NCBI GenBank assembly: GCA_965112735.1
Contig: OZ218951.1
Location: 3,720,001-3,784,000 of the forward strand
Length of the DNA stretch: 64,000 nt
Direction of reading: 5' to 3'
Source of the DNA: Phaeosaccion multiseriatum
Lineage: Eukaryota; Ochrophyta, other classes
Part shown: positions 1-10,100 of the stretch, one piece after another
Position numbering within the stretch: the first letter of the stretch is position 1
Layout of the letters: every line of letters starts with the position of its first letter
Translations under genes and position numbers: made by a program
Notes under the pieces: generated by a model
What the model was told of the DNA's origin: nothing
Databases searched by the model: none
Seen by the model: only the letters and a program-made list of their open reading frames with translations

Positions 1-72
1 CCACCAGCAGAAGCCAGTCACCAGCGGGAAAGAGCGACAAGCCAGAAGCCAGAGGCGGCCTACGGCCGAAAG

Positions 73-274
73 TGAGCCACCTGGGATGTGGGACAGACCA
101 CACACCCCAGACAACCAACAAGCAAGGGGTATGTTCAGCGTGTATTAGCCTCGCTTATCTATCTCTCAATTCCTATCTATCCTCCTCCCGCGACATGCCG
201 TTCATATGAGGTGCGCATTCCCCAACTGGCGACAATCCGGATTCGAACATACCAAACACCTTTGAGACTCCACA
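73..274 (-). repeat. Putative 3' LTR (left copy, about 202 bp)
   Basis: It shares long blocks with 2742-2921, including GAGCCACCTGGGATGTGG, the GCGTGTATTAGC block and TGGCGACAATCCGG, with indels between the blocks. On the minus strand it starts TGTGGAGTC and ends GGCTCA. It also contains GTTCGAATCC on the minus strand, which matches an RNA polymerase III B box, but the surrounding bases do not form a T-arm. Confidence 0.55.
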
Positions 275-971
275 ACTTCCCCCCCCCAAGACCGAGGCCA
301 ACCAGCCAAGGACTGAGAAAACTGTGGGGCGAAAAGGAGCAGCTCACACACAAACCTCTAATAGAACTAGAGCAAACCAATGGGGAAAGAAACAAAGTCC
401 AAAACCCCATGCATCTAGCAGCGCAAAGCAGCAAAGCATCCACATTCCAAAGCGTAGCACCAACTTCTTCAGCAAACAAAAGAAAATAACGGTGTGACAC
501 AACACCAAAAAGAAAAAAATGAGAACAACCACATACTAACCGACCCGTACCCGTTGTGCACACAGCGAGCTGAAGCATGAATACCGATCAATGCCAACCC
601 CCCAAGTCGTAGCGCCAGCAGTGTTGCCTCCAAAAGAAAATCAAGCTCTCGAGTGCCAGAAGAGTTGATCAGACCCTTCGCAATAAGCAGCAGTAGCAGT
701 AGCAGCAATCCCATAAATAAAGCAAACCAAATCCCAAATGCGTGCAGCGAATCCTCGTCTCAAATGTGTGTCACCAAAGGACGGCAATACCTCCAAACAA
801 AGCCACAAGCAGGGCAGCATAATCCAATTTCCATAGCAAGCACCAAGTAACCAGCTCCAGCAGCATCCATGCGGCATAGACAGCGCGAAAAGACTGCGCA
901 ATCCGCTGGTTGCAAGGCTAGCATAAGCAGCAAAGCGCGTCCAATCCAGCAAATTCAAATTCTTTTTGGAA
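275..971 (-). other. 3' internal part of the LTR-like element, no assignable gene
   Basis: Several overlapping minus-strand open stretches occur here (about 641-958, 469-714 and 344-532). Their predicted peptides are rich in L, F, C and W, and none is recognised. The stretch 880-971 is similar at nucleotide level to 5356-5440, continuing the inverted relationship of the neighbouring gene. The start of the 641-958 frame (LLDWTRFAAYASLATSGLRS) resembles WARFAASTSRARGLRS in that second copy. It may be further exons or the 3' untranslated region of the unknown gene. No function can be proposed. Confidence 0.25.
276..287 (-). other. Putative polypurine tract
   Basis: On the minus strand a run of nine G followed by AAG ends one base before the TGTGG start of the left repeat. 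A purine tract directly upstream of the 3' LTR is where plus-strand DNA synthesis of LTR elements is primed. The assignment rests on position and composition only. Confidence 0.45.
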
Positions 972-1497
972 TCACAGATCCAAAAATGTCCATATAACCA
1001 ACCCCTGTAGAAAAGCCGAAAATGCCCTCACAGAAGCACTCATGTTTTCCACTCCAAGCTCCTCGAACATCAACTCGTAGAAGCTATCCTTCAGCATACG
1101 CCGTACCAAGACCACTCCGCTGCGATTCCAATCGTCCGCCGCGAACTTCCGCTGTACCAGCTGAACAATACAACGAATGCAAAACACCTCGGTGCTGCGG
1201 TCCCGAAAAGCGAACAAGTCCAATATCTCAAGCTCTGCTGCACCAATCCATCGACCACCGAGCACGATAGCAAGAGGATAATCCATCCCTACTGCCGCAA
1301 GTAAGTCGCGCAAGCACAGCAAACCACAAGCCCTTTTCTCTCCTATTGCCCACGTTCACACCGCTCACGAGCCCCAACGCCGAAAAATCCATCACCTGCT
1401 CCTCTGCATCACAGGCAGGCCCCAAACCCCACTCCATAGCTATTGTGAACGACCAAACGGCATGCCTCCGCCTTCCATGGCAGATAAGTAGCCACAC
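972..1497 (-). pseudogene. C-terminal continuation of the unknown element gene (two frames)
   Basis: Downstream of the stop at 1440 similarity to the second gene copy continues, first in one frame (1497 to about 1320, with MEWGLGPACDAEEQ and ALGLVSGVNV), then in another (about 1322 to 972, with DYPLAIVLGGRWIGAAELE and YELMFEELGVENMSASV), ending at a stop. The inverted copy at 4890-5355 has the same two frames, the same switch point and a stop at the same place. The 972-1322 frame is the same frame as the 390-codon ORF upstream, so the 1440-1322 gap could be an unspliced intron or an old frameshift in the ancestor. No domain is recognised. Confidence 0.4.
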
Positions 1498-2612
1498 TGC
1501 TCAAATGCCCCAATTCCCTTCAGCACCGGACGACGGGCATCTCCGCACACCCCGTAGATGGCCACCAAATGCTGCTGTACCTCCCGAAATGCAAACACCT
1601 TACACTCCCAATGCCGCCTTCCAATTCCCAATGCCCCCCTTGCATGCTGCACCCCTCCTGTCGCTCGTCGCTTCGCTGTTCTGGCCACAGGTTCAATATC
1701 CGCTTCACATGCAAACTCGAGGCGACAACCACCATCAAAGTGCTCCCCGGTTCCTTCCAACAGCCCGAATAGCTGCCTTCGTATCCATGCTGTCACCGCT
1801 GATGCTCGTACTAACTGCCTTGCTGTAGCTGCTTGTCCTGAGAGCCCAATTGCACCACTGCTGCCGTCCTTCTCTCGCGCAAAAACTCTCCAGGGGCGAG
1901 GAAGATGAACACAATGCCACCTTCCGGCTATCCTTTTGCGACTAATGCACTCACTCCCACTACCCCCGCTGGCCGTGCTCCCGTGCGGACCGTGTGCATC
2001 GATAGTAGGCTGGGGCAAATCACTTATTGCTGTTGCTGTAGCGTTGCCGCTAAATTCCGCTTCTCCAAGCGGGGCTGTCTCTATGGTTATATCCGTTGCG
2101 CCAAGCGGGGCGTTCTCTATGGCTGTATCCGCTTCTCCAAGCGGGGCGTTCTCTATGGCTTTATCCGCTTCTCCAAGCGCGGCGTTCTCGATGGCTTTAT
2201 CCGCTTCTCCAAGCGGGGCGTCGGCGTGTTCTATGGCAATTTCCGCTGCTCCAAGCGGGGCGTCGGCGTTCTCTATGGCAAGTTCCGCTGTTCCGAGCGG
2301 GGCGTCGGCGTTCTCTACGGCTATTTCCGCATCTCCAAGCGTGGCTTCCTCTCCCTCAATTTCCAAAATACTTCGCTCCATTGCGATTCCTGTTGCTTCC
2401 CCGCCCTCGTCCGCCTTAGACGGAGCGTAAAAGCTATGCATGTCCAGTGCCTCATCACAAGACAGCGATGCTGGCGTATCCCCATGCTGTGCTACTCTCT
2501 GCGAACACAAAGCCTTTCTTCGGTCAACGACTCTGCCTTTGTCTGTTGCATCCACTGTTCCACGAACTGCATAGACAGCTGATGCAACCGCAATACATGC
2601 TGCTGAAACCAA
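1440..2612 (-). CDS. Unknown 390-aa protein with internal PLGEAD-type repeats
   Basis: The frame is open for 390 codons from ATG at 2612. The N-terminus has a short Ala-rich hydrophobic stretch (AACIAVASAVYAV). Roughly residues 90-180 are a tandem repeat of a 15-residue form (ENADAPLGAAEIAI plus one) that switches to a 12-residue form (ENAPLGEADKAI). The C-terminal part (LFGLLEGTGEHFDGG, GIGRRHWECKVFAFREV, GVCGDARRPVLKGIGAF) is also encoded by the decayed inverted copy at 4473-4850, so this portion was protein-coding in a common ancestor. No known family is recognised, and no retroviral motif (zinc knuckle, DTG, YxDD) is visible. It lies inside the putative LTR element in the same orientation and may be its only product or a captured gene. 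Reading may continue across an intron into 972-1322. Confidence 0.45.
   Translation of the reverse strand: MVSAACIAVASAVYAVRGTVDATDKGRVVDRRKALCSQRVAQHGDTPASLSCDEALDMHSFYAPSKADEGGEATGIAMERSILEIEGEEATLGDAEIAVENADAPLGTAELAIENADAPLGAAEIAIEHADAPLGEADKAIENAALGEADKAIENAPLGEADTAIENAPLGATDITIETAPLGEAEFSGNATATAISDLPQPTIDAHGPHGSTASGGSGSECISRKRIAGRWHCVHLPRPWRVFAREKDGSSGAIGLSGQAATARQLVRASAVTAWIRRQLFGLLEGTGEHFDGGCRLEFACEADIEPVARTAKRRATGGVQHARGALGIGRRHWECKVFAFREVQQHLVAIYGVCGDARRPVLKGIGAFEQCGYLSAMEGGGMPFGRSQ
2060..2345. repeat. Coding minisatellite, 36-bp and 45-bp units
   Basis: There are about seven tandem units of 36 bp (containing TCTCCAAGCGGGGCGTTCTC), changing to 45-bp units that add a GTCGGCG insertion. 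Both periods are multiples of three, so the minus-strand frame is kept and yields 12- and 15-residue protein repeats. The units differ by scattered substitutions. Confidence 0.8.
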
Positions 2613-2722
2613 AGCTGGTCATCACTGCTACGAGGAGAATCCAATCCAACCATCCTGCTGTGCAATCGCCACCGTTCTAGTCTTTGTCTGCTACAGCCAC
2701 GCAACACCAACAAAAGGAAAAT

Positions 2723-2738
2723 CCCTCATCTTCCACCA
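2723..2738 (-). other. Putative tRNA primer-binding site
   Basis: On the minus strand TGGTGGAAGATGAGGG lies three bases inside the upstream LTR. Primer sites of LTR elements begin TGG, complementary to tRNA CCA. The cognate tRNA could not be identified, so this rests on position and the TGG start. Confidence 0.35.
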
Positions 2739-2741
2739 AGT

Positions 2742-2921
2742 TGAGCCACCTGGGATGTGGGACAGACCACACACCCCAGACACCAACAAGCAAGGGGTTC
2801 GTATCCTATGTTGAGCGTGTATTAGCTTTCCTCCTCCCTTGTGTTTAACATAAGGCTCGAGTTCCCCAAATGGCGACAATCCGGAATCAAACATACCAAA
2901 CACCATTTGTGAGACTCCACA
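2742..2921 (-). repeat. Putative 5' LTR (right copy, about 180 bp)
   Basis: This is the partner of 73-274 and is shorter by about 22 bp because of internal indels. On the minus strand it begins TGTGGAGTCTC and ends GGTGGCTCA. It is followed immediately on the plus strand by satellite sequence (CTGCTCCCTAAGCAAAGGG). Confidence 0.55.
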
Positions 2922-3090
2922 CTGCTCCCTAAGCAAAGGGCCAGATTGGGGGTTTTGAGGCCATGCTTGGTCCCATTTGGCGCCGTCACGGTCAGTGATT
3001 GCCTCGGTCAGGCTGTTTGAGCTTGGTCAGTGCCTCGCGCAGGCATGTTGTGTGCATCAATGGCTCCGTTCAGGCTGCTTGGGCCCCGCA
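2922..3090 (+). repeat. Isolated 177-bp satellite unit
   Basis: One near-complete unit of the satellite that fills the rest of the window. It carries an unusual junction variant (CTGCTCCCTAAGCAAAGGG in place of CTTCTCCCTCAGCGAAGGG). The same variant unit reappears at 7195, where the main array starts, so the two sites are copies of one ancestral junction. Confidence 0.9.
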
Positions 3091-4003
3091 AAAGCCTGTT
3101 CAGCAGCGCAGCAACGGAACTTTGTTTCTCGCGGAACAGAGACGAGGAAGAGGTGGGAGACATGGGAGCCAGCAGGGCGAAGCGTCAGCGTAGGTGCTTG
3201 GTACCGCCCCAAGGGGGGGGGTCCCCTCTGGGGAGATGTACAGTATGTCAGTGAAGCAGGGAATTTAGATTTTTCAGAAGAGGAGAGACCTTGGCGTGTG
3301 CTGTCACTTACTGAGGCGGCGGAGACAGAGCCCAGGAAGAGTGGAGCACACTGTCAAGGAGGAGAGTAGATACTGGTGTGGTGGAAAGCGAGCCTCTTGT
3401 CCTGGGCCCGGACAGAGCGCTTGTGTCGGCCAAGGGGACCCGCCTGGTGTTGAGAGCCGGGGTCCTCGTGGGCGAGGGAAGGAGAGATAGGGAGACTGTG
3501 TCTGGTGTTGAGTGCCGACAGTGTCCACGGTGTTGAGTGCCGGAACTCTTCTTTTCTTTCCCTTTGCCGGTGTTGTGGGGCTCTACGGCTTAGGAGCGGT
3601 GTCTGGTGTTGAGTGCCGACCGCCTCCCCGGTGTTGAGTGCCGGCGCCTTTTGCCCTCTTCGCCCTTTCTTCCTTGCTGGTATCGCCGTAGGATACGCGT
3701 TCGGTGTTGAGGCCGACGCCCTACTCATCTCTCCGCCCTCTCCTCTCTCCCGTGGCCCAAGGTTTGGGGGGTGTGGTCCACGGCATTTTTTGTCTTTTTT
3801 ACGAGACGAAAGGGGCTCCCGGGTGACGGCAGGCCCCTTAGCTCTTCCAGGTGTTTGTCTGTATGTTTGCGTGTGTATGCCCAGACGGTGTTTCTGTGTG
3901 TAGGGTGCGTATTTCCTGTGTTTGGCGTGCGAATATGGGCCTCCTCCGCAAAGGAGGCTGGCTCTGCACGCGGTGACAACAGCGGCTCATCCCTCGCCAT
4001 TCC
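3091..4003 (+). repeat. 913-bp direct repeat, copy 1
   Basis: No difference from 6282-7194 was seen (offset 3191). It begins AAAGCCTGTTCAGCAGCGC and ends CCCTCGCCATTCC. It contains about seven spaced occurrences of a GGTGTTGAGTGCCG-like motif between 3440 and 3710. No convincing gene is seen. The lack of divergence means recent duplication. The position of the two copies around 4004-6281 is LTR-like, but the ends are not TG...CA and there is no matching flanking duplication. Confidence 0.8.
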
Positions 4004-6281
4004 GGCCCTCAACGGCGGGCGGGGCAGTCCTAGGCAACAGCAGCCGTGGTCACTGCCCCTACACACGATGTGTGTTTGTATCTGTGTGTGCTGGTCTGCG
4101 TCTGTGTGTGCTAGTGTGCGTTTGTGGGTGCTGGTGTCCCTGTATTGTGCCTTTGTCTATATCTGTGTGCCTGTGAATGTTTGTGTACGTCTGCGTGTTT
4201 AAGTGTACCTCCCTTGTTGTTAGAGTGTCTCCCACCTACAACAGCAGTATGGCCAGAAGGAGGCGTACGTGGTCGCCACTGGGCTTGCCTGCAGTCTCTC
4301 TGGATGGGTGGGGGCGTAGCTGACCTTCGATACGGGAGCTCGCACGGCTCACCTCCGGCAGCTACATCCGAGAGACATATCGGGCCGAGGAGCGGCGAAG
4401 GGAAGGAGACGGACTACAGCTGTACCTCCCTCACCATCTCGAACGCATGGGAGGGGGAGGGGGGGGGGTCCGATGGAGGCTCAGCTCTCAGGACAAACAG
4501 CAACCGCAAGGCCGTTAGTACGAGCGTCAAAGGGGGCAGCATGGATGCGAAGGCAGCTATTCGGGCTGTTGGAAGGAACCGGAGAGCCCTTTGATCGTGG
4601 TTGGCGCCTCGAGTTTCCGTGTGGAGCGGATATGGGACCTGTGGCCATAACAGCGAACCGATGGGCGCCAAGAGAGGCACAGCATACGAGGGAGAATTGG
4701 GAATTGGAAGGCGGCATTGGGAGTGTACGGTACTCGCATCTCGGGAGGTACGGCAACGTTTGGTGACCGTCTACGGAGTGTACGGCGATGTACGTCGTCC
4801 GGTGCTGAAGGAAATTGGGGCATTGAGCAATCTGGCTACTTATCTGTAATGGACGGCGGAAGCTTGATGTTTGGTCGTTCACAACAGCTATGGAGTGGAA
4901 GTCGGGGCCTGCCTGTGATGCAGAAGAGAAGGTGATGGTTTTTTCGGCGTTGGGGCTCGTGAGCGGTGTGAACATGGAGGATGGGAGAGAACAGGGCTTG
5001 TGGCTCGCTCTGCTTGCACGACTTACTTCCGGTAGTATGGATGGACTACCCTCTTGCTATCGTGCTCGGTGGTCGAGGGATTGGTGCCGCCGCGCTTGAG
5101 ATATTGGACTTGTTCATTTTTCGGGCCCGCAGCACCGAGGTGTTTGGCATTCGTTGTATTGCTCAGCTGGTACAGCGGAAGTCCGCGGCGGACGGTTGGA
5201 ATCGCAGCGGAGTGGTCTTGGTACGGCGTGTGCAGAAGGGTAACTTCTACGAGTTGATGTTCGAAGAGCTTGGAGCGGAAAACATGAGCGCTTCTGTGAG
5301 CGCATTTTCGGCTTTTCTACAGGGGTTGGATATATGGACACTTTTGGATCTGTGATTCCGAAAAGAATCCGAATTTGTTGGTTTGGGCGCGCTTTGCTGC
5401 TTCCACCAGCCGTGCCAGAGGACTGCGCAGTGTATTTCGCTCAGTGGCTCGCCCCCCCCCCAGCACACCATCCCAAGCGAGTGGGGGGTGTGTGATGGTC
5501 AGCAGGGGGCGTGCGAAGGGACCTCTCCAAAGGACACTGACTCTGCCCGTGGTGACACCAGCGGCTCCTCCCTCGCCATCATTCCTCCCCCAGCAGCGGG
5601 GAGCGCAGCCCTTGGCAACAGCACCAGCAGCCCTACACCGGTACACGCGGCGGGTGTTTGTATGTGTTTATATGTGTGTGTACTGGTGTGCGTCTGTGTC
5701 TACTGTTGCCCCTGTATGTGTATTATTATGTCTGTGTGCGTATGAATGTTTGTGTATCTTTGTGTTTTGTGTACCGGCCGACTACGATCAGGAGAGTGGG
5801 CTCTCGACTAGGCTGGGGCAGGTGCTGCTGCACCCTCGCAGCGCACCGGTGGGTACTCGGATGGGTGGGGGTGAAGCGGGACTTGGGGTGCTCACTGCGG
5901 TGGCACCCCAAGCTCCACTACATCCGAAGCCCGGTGCCCGCCTCCCTCCATGGAGGCGGCCCCCTTGGAGGCGCTCTGCGCTCCCAAGGTGGGAGTCCCT
6001 CACGGGACTGCCCCCCCCTACTAATGATGAGTCCTTCCCCCAACGTTAGCTACCCCTGGTCCACGACCTCTCCACCTGCGGAGCAGGTGGCCACTTGGGA
6101 GTCCAGCCCTATTCCTTTTGGCCTCGAACAGCCGGCTACGGCGTGGATGTGGATAGTCCTCAGCTTGCATACTGCGACGCCTTGGAGCGGGAGTCGGACA
6201 TCTCCCGGGCCCTCGCCTACGACTGAAGGGAGGAGGCCTCTCACTGGCTTCCCACCTTCGCCCGAGCGCCGCGACGGCGCG
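4004..6281. other. Mosaic segment between the 913-bp repeats
   Basis: It contains TG-rich low-complexity stretches (about 4064-4205 and 5655-5770), a decayed inverted copy of the unknown gene (4473-5440), and two related flanks: 3940-4390 resembles 5500-5960, sharing GGTGACA-CAGCGGCTC, the TG-rich run, ATGAATGTTTGTGTA and GGATGGGTGGGGG. Apart from the gene remnant no coding feature is supported. Long open frames here cross repeat junctions and are low-complexity. Confidence 0.55.
4473..5440 (+). pseudogene. Inverted, decayed second copy of the unknown element gene
   Basis: The plus-strand peptides LSGQTATARPLVRASKG, RRQLFGLLEGTGEPFDRG, GELGIGRRHWECTVLASREV, DYPLAIVLGGRGIGAAALE and YELMFEELGAENMSASV correspond one by one to minus-strand peptides at 972-1860. 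The frame changes near 4650 and again within 4850-4980, so the N-terminal half is broken. The last part (about 5035-5355) stays open to the same stop as the other copy. Divergence is moderate. The PLGEAD repeat region is missing. This shows that the gene has been duplicated and reshuffled locally. Confidence 0.6.
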
Positions 6282-7194
6282 AAAGCCTGTTCAGCAGCGC
6301 AGCAACGGAACTTTGTTTCTCGCGGAACAGAGACGAGGAAGAGGTGGGAGACATGGGAGCCAGCAGGGCGAAGCGTCAGCGTAGGTGCTTGGTACCGCCC
6401 CAAGGGGGGGGGTCCCCTCTGGGGAGATGTACAGTATGTCAGTGAAGCAGGGAATTTAGATTTTTCAGAAGAGGAGAGACCTTGGCGTGTGCTGTCACTT
6501 ACTGAGGCGGCGGAGACAGAGCCCAGGAAGAGTGGAGCACACTGTCAAGGAGGAGAGTAGATACTGGTGTGGTGGAAAGCGAGCCTCTTGTCCTGGGCCC
6601 GGACAGAGCGCTTGTGTCGGCCAAGGGGACCCGCCTGGTGTTGAGAGCCGGGGTCCTCGTGGGCGAGGGAAGGAGAGATAGGGAGACTGTGTCTGGTGTT
6701 GAGTGCCGACAGTGTCCACGGTGTTGAGTGCCGGAACTCTTCTTTTCTTTCCCTTTGCCGGTGTTGTGGGGCTCTACGGCTTAGGAGCGGTGTCTGGTGT
6801 TGAGTGCCGACCGCCTCCCCGGTGTTGAGTGCCGGCGCCTTTTGCCCTCTTCGCCCTTTCTTCCTTGCTGGTATCGCCGTAGGATACGCGTTCGGTGTTG
6901 AGGCCGACGCCCTACTCATCTCTCCGCCCTCTCCTCTCTCCCGTGGCCCAAGGTTTGGGGGGTGTGGTCCACGGCATTTTTTGTCTTTTTTACGAGACGA
7001 AAGGGGCTCCCGGGTGACGGCAGGCCCCTTAGCTCTTCCAGGTGTTTGTCTGTATGTTTGCGTGTGTATGCCCAGACGGTGTTTCTGTGTGTAGGGTGCG
7101 TATTTCCTGTGTTTGGCGTGCGAATATGGGCCTCCTCCGCAAAGGAGGCTGGCTCTGCACGCGGTGACAACAGCGGCTCATCCCTCGCCATTCC
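6282..7194 (+). repeat. 913-bp direct repeat, copy 2
   Basis: It matches 3091-4003 throughout. It is followed at 7195 by the satellite junction variant ACACTGCTCCCTAAGC, the same variant that follows the LTR-like element at 2918-2932. Confidence 0.8.
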
Positions 7195-10100
7195 ACACTG
7201 CTCCCTAAGCAAAGGGCCAGATTGGGGGTTTTGAGGCCATGCTTGGTCCCATTTGGCGCCGTCACGGTCAGTGATTGCCTCGGTCAGGCTGTTTGAGCTT
7301 GGTCAGTGCCTCGCGCAGGCATGTTGTGTGCATCAATGGCTCCGTTCAGGCTGCTTGGGCCCCGCAAATGCCCACTTCTCCCTCAGCGAAGGGCCAGATT
7401 GGGGGTTTTGAGGCCATGCTTGGTCCCATTTGGCGCCGTCACGGTCAGTGATCGCCTCGGTGAGGCTGTTTGAGTTTGGTCAGTGCTTCGCGCAGGCATG
7501 TTGTGTGCATCAATGGCTCCGTTCAGGCTGCTTGGGCCCCGCAAATGCCCACTTCTCCCTCAGCGAAGGGCCAGATTGGGGGTTTTGAGGCCATGCTTGA
7601 TCCCATTTGGCGCCGTCACGGTCAGTGATTGCCTCGGTCAGGCTGTTTGAGCTTGGTCAGTGCCTCGCGCAGGCATGTTGTGTGCATCAATGGCTCCGTT
7701 CAGGCTGCTTGGGCCCCGCAAATGCCCACTTCTCCCTCAGCGAAGGGCCAGATTGGGGGTTTTGAGGCCATGCTTAGTCCCATTTGGCGCCGTCACGGTC
7801 AGTGATTGCCTCGGTGAGGCTGTTTGAGCTTGGTCAGTGCCTCGCGCAGGCATGTTGTGTGCATCAATGGCTCCGTTCAGGCTGCTTGGGCCCCGCAAAT
7901 GCCCACTTCTCCCTCAGCGAAGGGCCAGACTGGGGGTTTTGAGGCCATGCTTAGTCCCATTTGACGCCGTCACGGTCAGTGATTGCCTCGCTCAAGCTGC
8001 TCGAGCTCTCCCAGTGCCTCGCGCAGGCATGTTGTGTGCATCAATGGCTCCGTCGAGGCTGCTTGGGCCCCGCAAATGCCCACTTCTCCCTCAGCGAAGG
8101 GCCAGATTGGGGGTTTTGAGGCCATGCTGGGTCCCATTTGGCGCCGTCACGGTCAGTGATTGCCTCGGTGAGGCTGTTTGAGCTTGGTCAGTGCCTCGCA
8201 CAGGCATGTTGTGTGCATCAATGGCTCCGTTCAGGCTGCTTGGGCCCCGCAAATGCGCACTTCTCCCTCAGCGAAGGGCCAGATTGGGGGTTTTGAGGCC
8301 ATGCTTGGTCCCATTTGGCGCCGTCACGGTCAGTGATTGCCTCGGTGAGGCTGTTTGAGCTTGGTCAGTGCCTCGCGCAGGCATGTTGTGTGCATCAATG
8401 GCTCCGTTCAGGCTGCTTGGGCCCCGCAAATGCCCACTTCTCCCTCAGCGAAGGGCCAGATTGGGGGTTTTGAGGCCATGCTTGGTCCCATTTGGCGCCG
8501 TCACGGTCAGTGATCGCCTCGGTCAGGCTGTTTGAGTTTGGTCAGTGCTTCGCGCGGGCATGTTGTGTGCATCAATGGCTCCGTTCAGGCTGCTTGGGCC
8601 CCGCAAATGCCCACTTCTCCCTCAGCGAAGGGCCAGATTGGGGGTTTTGAGGCCATGCTTGGTCCCATTTGGCGCCGTCACGGTCAGTGATTGCCTCGGT
8701 GAGGCTGTTTGAGCTTGGTCAGTGCCTCGCGCAGGCATGTTGTGTGCATCAATGGCTCCGTTCAGGCTGCTTGGGCCCCGCAAATGCCCACTTCTCCCTC
8801 AGCGAAGGGCCAGATTGGGGGTTTTGAGGCCATGCTTAGTCCCACTTGACGCCGTCACGGTCAGTGATTGCCTCGCTCAAGCTGCTCGAGCTCTCCCAGT
8901 GCCTCACGCAGGCATGTTGTGTGCATCAATGGCTCCGTCGAGGCTGCTTGGGCCCCGCAAATGCCCACTTCTCCCTCAGCGAAGGGCCAGATTGGGGGTT
9001 TTGAGGCCATGCTTAGTCCCACTTGACGCCGTCACGGTCAGTGATTGCCTCGCTCAAGCTGCTCGAGCTCTCCCAGTGCCTCGCGCAGGCATGTTGTGTG
9101 CATCAATGGCTCCGTCGAGGCTGCTTGGGCCCCGCAAATGCCCACTTCTCCCTCAGCGAAGGGCCAGATTGGGGGTTTTGAGGCCATGCTTAGTCCGATT
9201 TGGCGCAGTCACGGTCAGTGATTGCCTCGGTCAGGCTGTTTGAGCTTGGTCAGTGCTCGAGCTCTCCCAGTGCCTCGCGCAGGCATGTTGTGTGCATCAA
9301 TGGCTCCGTCGAGGCTGCTTGGGCCCCGCAAATGCGCACTTCTCCCTCAGCGAAGGGCCAGATGGGGGGTTTTGAGGCCATGCTTAGTCCCACTTGACGC
9401 CGTCACGGTCAGTGATTGCCTCAGTGAGGCTGTTTGAGCTTGGTCAGTGCCTCGCGCAGGCATGTTGTGTGCATCAATGGCTCCGTTCAGGCTGCTTGGG
9501 CCCCGCAAATGCCCACTTCTCCCTCAGCGAAGGGCCAGATTGGGGGTTTTGAGGCCATGCTTAGTCCCACTTGACGCCGTCACGGTCAGTGATTGCCTCG
9601 GTCAGGCTGTTTGAGCTTGGTCAGTGCCTCGCGCAGGCATGTTGTGTGCATCAATGGCTCCGTCGAGGCTGCTTGGGCCCCGCAAATGCCCACTTCTCCC
9701 TCAGCAAAGGGCCAGATTGGGGGTTTTGCATGAGGCAATGCTTAATCCCATTTGACGCCGTCACGGTCAGTGATTGCCTCGCTCAAGCTGCTCGAGCTCT
9801 CCCAGTGCCTCGCGCAGGCATGTTGTGTGCATCAATGGCTCCGTTCAGGCTGCTTGGGCCCCGCAAATGCCCACTTCTCCCTCAGCGAAGGGCCAGATTG
9901 GGGGTTTTGAGGCCATGCTTAGTCCCACTTGACGCCGTCACGGTCAGTGATTGCCTCGCTCAAGCTGCTCGAGCTCTCCCAGTGCCTCGCGCAGGCATGT
10001 TGTGTGCATCAATGGCTCCGTCGAGGCTGCTTGGGCCCCGCAAATGCCCACTTCTCCCTCAGCGAAGGGCCAGATTGGGGGTTTTGAGGCCATGCTTAGT

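Larger units (their letters stand above)
73..2921 (-). mobile_element. LTR-retrotransposon-like element with a non-canonical internal ORF
   Basis: Two related direct repeats (73-274 and 2742-2921) flank about 2.47 kb. Read on the minus strand each begins TGTGGAGTC and ends GGTGGCTCA, giving the TG...CA ends typical of LTRs. Three bases inside the upstream (right-hand) repeat is a TGG-initiated stretch suited to a tRNA primer site, and directly beside the downstream (left-hand) repeat is a purine tract. That placement is the standard LTR-element arrangement. The internal region carries a repeat-rich unknown ORF in the same orientation and no recognisable gag, protease, reverse transcriptase or integrase, so a non-autonomous element is inferred. 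The repeats differ by indels, which indicates age. No target-site duplication is seen (GAAAG versus CTGCT outside). The right end abuts satellite DNA directly. The alternative is a chance pair of dispersed repeats around a host gene. Confidence 0.55.

Noticed and set aside
227-250. tRNA gene suggested by a minus-strand GTTCGAATCCGG box
   Set aside because: The T stem and acceptor do not pair and no A box is found at the right distance. The right LTR copy has the box mutated. It is kept only as a note in the LTR entry.
5658-6560. 300-codon open frame on the plus strand
   Set aside because: It crosses the junction between the mosaic segment and the 913-bp repeat, starts in TG-rich low-complexity DNA and has no recognisable domain.
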